Shown here piece after piece: positions 3,359 to 5,008 of a stretch of DNA of 5,008 bases. Made by a program: the position numbers and the translations under genes. Positions within the stretch are counted from its first letter, which is position 1. Each line of letters opens with the position of its first letter. Origin of the DNA: a bacterium (GTDB taxonomy: Bacteria > Bacillota_I > Bacilli_A > Acholeplasmatales > JAEDCM01); the NCBI GenBank assembly GCA_024695185.1, contig JAILIR010000186.1:1-5008 (forward strand), written 5' to 3'. Under the pieces are notes generated by a model. That model was given only the letters and a program-made list of their open reading frames with translations. It did not search any database and was not told where the DNA came from.

Positions 3359-4750
3359 ATGACGATAGAAGAGTGTCAAAAGCTATACGATAGGGTTATA
3401 GGTGATCTCAAGAAGACTATTGAGGAGGAGAGCTTCTTAGAACTATCTATAGAAAATAAAAAAATTTCCAAGTTTTTAAACGGCTACATTTACGTTGTGG
3501 CAGAGGATGATTTCTCATTATCAAAAATTAATAAGTTCTACATTAAAAGAATCAATAGTTTTATACCTAAGTACACTGATGAAACTATTTTATTCAAGTT
3601 TGTTTCAAAAGATGAAATGAGTTCTCTAATGAATACTGAAGAAGTATCGCCAACTTCTTTAGAAAAGAATTTAGATGACAAATATCGACCAGGTAACATT
3701 GATGCGACTTATACATTTACAAACTTCGTAGTTGGTAAAAGTAATAAATTCGCATATACTTTTGCGATGCAGACAGCTGAAAACCCAGGTAAAAACTTTA
3801 ACCCATTATATATTTTTGGTGGAGTTGGAATTGGTAAAACACACTTAATGCAAGCAATAGGTAACTATATATTAGATAAAGATATTCATAAGAAAGTTTT
3901 ATATGTTGAAGCAAAGGAATTCTGTGATGATTACATCCATGCATGTAACTCACAAATAGAAAAACAAAGAAAAATAGATGAATTTCATCAAAGATATAGA
4001 GATATTGACATTTTATTAGTAGACGATATTCAAATTTTGTGTGGTAAAGACAAAACTCAGGAAGAATTCTTTACATTATTTAATTTCTTAATTAATAGAA
4101 ATAAGCAAATTGTTATAACATGTGATAGACCAGCTAATGCACTAGAAGGTATGGCTGACAGATTAAAATCTAGATTTGATCAAGGTCTAGTAGTTGATAT
4201 TACACCACCAGATTTAGATTTAAGAACTGACATATTAAAGAAAAAGATTAAAACATTCTCAAGTAAAAATGATTTACCTGATGATGTTCTAGAATTTATA
4301 GCTTCTTCTTTTACATCTAATATTAGAGAACTTGAAGGTGCTTTAAATAGAGTAATGTATTACTCTGTATTTAATGACTCTCCAATTACTCTAGATTTAG
4401 CTAAAGAAGCCTTAGCTACTTTAATAAAATCACAAAAAAATGCTAATAAATATGCGAATAATTCACAAGTATATGAAAATATACAAAGTGTTGTTGCAGC
4501 ATATTATAATATTTCTGTTAATGATTTAATTAGTTCAAAGCGTAGTGCTAAAATAACACTACCAAGACACATAGCAATGTTTTTAATCAAAGATTTGTAT
4601 GATCTTCCATATAAAAAGATAGGTTCGTTATTTGGAGGTAGAGATCATACAACAGTAATGAGCGCTGTAGAAAAAATCGAAAACGATTTAAAAAGTGATG
4701 AAGAATTAAAAATGGCTGTGGATAATATAAAGAAAAAGTTGAATATTTAA
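3359..4750 (+). CDS. dnaA: Chromosomal replication initiator DnaA
   Basis: DnaA is the AAA+ ATPase that binds DnaA boxes, forms a filament and melts the origin. The 463-residue product is complete and near the usual 445-470. Domain I covers about 1-90 and the linker domain II is very short (about 91-107). Domain III has Walker A GGVGIGKTH (154-162, K160), Walker B ILLVDDIQ (218-225, D222/D223), sensor I ITCDRP (253-258), the box VII arginine in LKSRFDQGL (R272), and sensor II NIRELEGALNRV (R323). Domain IV (about 370-463) has the DNA-binding signature GGRDHTTV (426-433). Two positions differ from the usual sequence: Cys in sensor I, where TSDRP is common, and Gln in SRFDQGL, where Trp is common. 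The start is set by AGAGGGTGA and the ATG at 3359. The last codons carry a perfect DnaA box. dnaN follows after 105 bp with its own likely promoter. Confidence 0.98.
   Translation: MTIEECQKLYDRVIGDLKKTIEEESFLELSIENKKISKFLNGYIYVVAEDDFSLSKINKFYIKRINSFIPKYTDETILFKFVSKDEMSSLMNTEEVSPTSLEKNLDDKYRPGNIDATYTFTNFVVGKSNKFAYTFAMQTAENPGKNFNPLYIFGGVGIGKTHLMQAIGNYILDKDIHKKVLYVEAKEFCDDYIHACNSQIEKQRKIDEFHQRYRDIDILLVDDIQILCGKDKTQEEFFTLFNFLINRNKQIVITCDRPANALEGMADRLKSRFDQGLVVDITPPDLDLRTDILKKKIKTFSSKNDLPDDVLEFIASSFTSNIRELEGALNRVMYYSVFNDSPITLDLAKEALATLIKSQKNANKYANNSQVYENIQSVVAAYYNISVNDLISSKRSAKITLPRHIAMFLIKDLYDLPYKKIGSLFGGRDHTTVMSAVEKIENDLKSDEELKMAVDNIKKKLNI
4717..4725 (-). promoter_or_regulatory. Perfect consensus DnaA box inside the dnaA 3' end
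   Basis: The plus strand reads TGTGGATAA, so the minus strand is exactly TTATCCACA. It falls within the codons for A-V-D-N near the DnaA C-terminus and is the only perfect consensus box noticed in the window. With the two boxes in the spacer downstream it forms the second origin cluster. Confidence 0.75.
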
Positions 4751-4755
4751 TACAA

Positions 4756-4764
4756 TTTTCAACA
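4756..4764 (+). promoter_or_regulatory. DnaA box overlapping the dnaN promoter
   Basis: TTTTCAACA is the same 9-mer as the minus-strand box at 3276-3284. It lies 9 bp upstream of the dnaN -10, on the edge of the -35 position, so DnaA bound here could compete with RNA polymerase. Confidence 0.55.
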
Positions 4765-4767
4765 CAA

Positions 4768-4779
4768 TTATGGTATAAT
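4768..4779 (+). promoter_or_regulatory. dnaN promoter (extended -10)
   Basis: TTATGGTATAAT holds a TGn extended -10 and a perfect TATAAT (4774-4779), nearly identical to the dnaA promoter core. The -35 position (4751-4756, TACAAT) is poor. Transcription would start near 4786. Confidence 0.65.
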
Positions 4780-4808
4780 AAACTTAGTTGATAAGTGATT
4801 ATTTAAAC

Positions 4809-4817
4809 TTTTCCACA
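4809..4817 (+). promoter_or_regulatory. DnaA box in the dnaN leader
   Basis: TTTTCCACA, extended as TTTTCCACATTT, is shared with the boxes at 3220 and 3262. It lies downstream of the predicted dnaN start of transcription and could act as a roadblock as well as an origin box. Confidence 0.7.
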
Positions 4818-4855
4818 TTTAAACATTAAGTAATAAAGATAGTGAGGATATAATA

Positions 4856-5008
4856 ATGAATTTTAGAATTAATTGCGATGAATTATTAAACAAACTTAAC
4901 ATTATTCAAAAAGCATTACCATCAAAAACTAGTATGCCAGTTTTAATGGGAATTAAAATAGATGTATATAAAGATTATATTCTTCTTACAACATGTAATG
5001 GAGATATA
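4856..5008 (+). CDS. dnaN: DNA polymerase III beta subunit (sliding clamp), N-terminal part
   Basis: The first 51 codons are present and the frame stays open to the window end; a full clamp has about 370 residues. The start MNFRINCDELLNKLNIIQKA, followed by LPSKTSMPVLMGIKIDV and YILLTTCNGDI, matches the first subdomain of bacterial clamps, where a (L/M)P(I/V)L.G pattern and a LT.(T/C)(D/N).(E/D)I strand are typical. The clamp encircles DNA and tethers DNA polymerase III. TGAGGA (4843-4848) lies 7 nt before the ATG and supports this start. It follows dnaA, as in most bacteria, with a likely promoter and DnaA boxes in the spacer. Confidence 0.95.
   Translation, partial: MNFRINCDELLNKLNIIQKALPSKTSMPVLMGIKIDVYKDYILLTTCNGDI

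Larger units (their letters stand above)
4751..4855. other. oriC: Replication origin oriC, dnaA-dnaN part
   Basis: This 105-bp AT-rich spacer carries two DnaA boxes and the dnaN promoter, close to the perfect box at 4717. Together with the upstream cluster it gives a bipartite origin flanking dnaA, as established for B. subtilis. No terminator hairpin was seen after dnaA, so dnaA transcripts may read into dnaN. Confidence 0.7.

Noticed and set aside
3419..3431. Strong Shine-Dalgarno-like GAGGAGGAG inside dnaA
   Set aside because: No start codon at a suitable distance follows; it is simply a run of Glu codons.
4040..4048. DnaA-like box TGTGGTAAA within dnaA
   Set aside because: Two mismatches, isolated within the ATPase coding region and away from both clusters; expected now and then by chance.
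4849..4854. TATAAT directly before the dnaN start codon
   Set aside because: A promoter here would start transcription inside the gene; the sequence is explained as the spacer after the dnaN ribosome binding site.

Overview
The window is a bacterial chromosomal replication origin, read out to both sides. The composition is AT-rich (roughly 30% G+C by eye), and the order rpmH-rnpA-yidC-jag on the minus strand against dnaA-dnaN on the plus strand is the classic origin neighbourhood of low-GC Firmicutes. YidC has a lipoprotein signal peptide (LTGC), as in Gram-positive bacteria. TGA acts as a stop (rnpA ends in TGA) and Trp is TGG, so the standard bacterial code applies and Mycoplasma-type code 4 does not. 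A member of the Bacilli, possibly an Erysipelotrichales- or RF39-like lineage, is a reasonable guess, but the sequence alone does not fix it.

Layout. 1-553 (minus): the N-terminal 184 residues of a secreted or membrane-anchored cysteine hydrolase resembling YiiX/peptidase C92 (permuted NlpC/P60). A perfect 16-bp parS centromere palindrome lies inside its coding sequence at 365-380, with a DnaA-box-like 9-mer 18 bp away. 553-1167: jag/khpB. 1182-2390: yidC. 2387-2728: rnpA, with a GTG start. 2796-2936: rpmH, a short gene of 46 codons. A hairpin with a U-tract (2738-2777) separates rpmH from rnpA and probably sets the ratio of L34 to the downstream products. One strong, textbook promoter (2978-3006) drives the leftward operon.

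2937-3358 holds no gene. It contains the leftward promoter, a 30-bp A/T-only tract (candidate unwinding element), DnaA boxes on both strands, an inverted DnaA-box pair, and the dnaA promoter and ribosome binding site. 3359-4750 is complete dnaA (463 aa). A second DnaA-box cluster, including one perfect consensus box inside the last codons of dnaA, continues through the dnaA-dnaN spacer. dnaN starts at 4856 and runs off the end of the window.

How it works together. DnaA binds both box clusters (a bipartite origin, as in Bacillus subtilis) and opens the AT-rich DNA, and DnaN is the sliding clamp loaded there. The boxes overlap or flank the dnaA and dnaN promoters, which suggests autoregulation. 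Both gene sets are transcribed away from the origin, in the direction of fork movement. parS would recruit ParB and SMC for origin segregation. The leftward genes serve ribosome assembly (L34), tRNA 5' processing (RnpA), membrane protein insertion (YidC) and RNA binding/envelope control (Jag). No mobile element, CRISPR array, tRNA or rRNA was seen. No wholly new system is evident; the most interesting points are the parS/DnaA-box pair embedded in the hydrolase gene, the origin architecture, and the hydrolase gene following jag.
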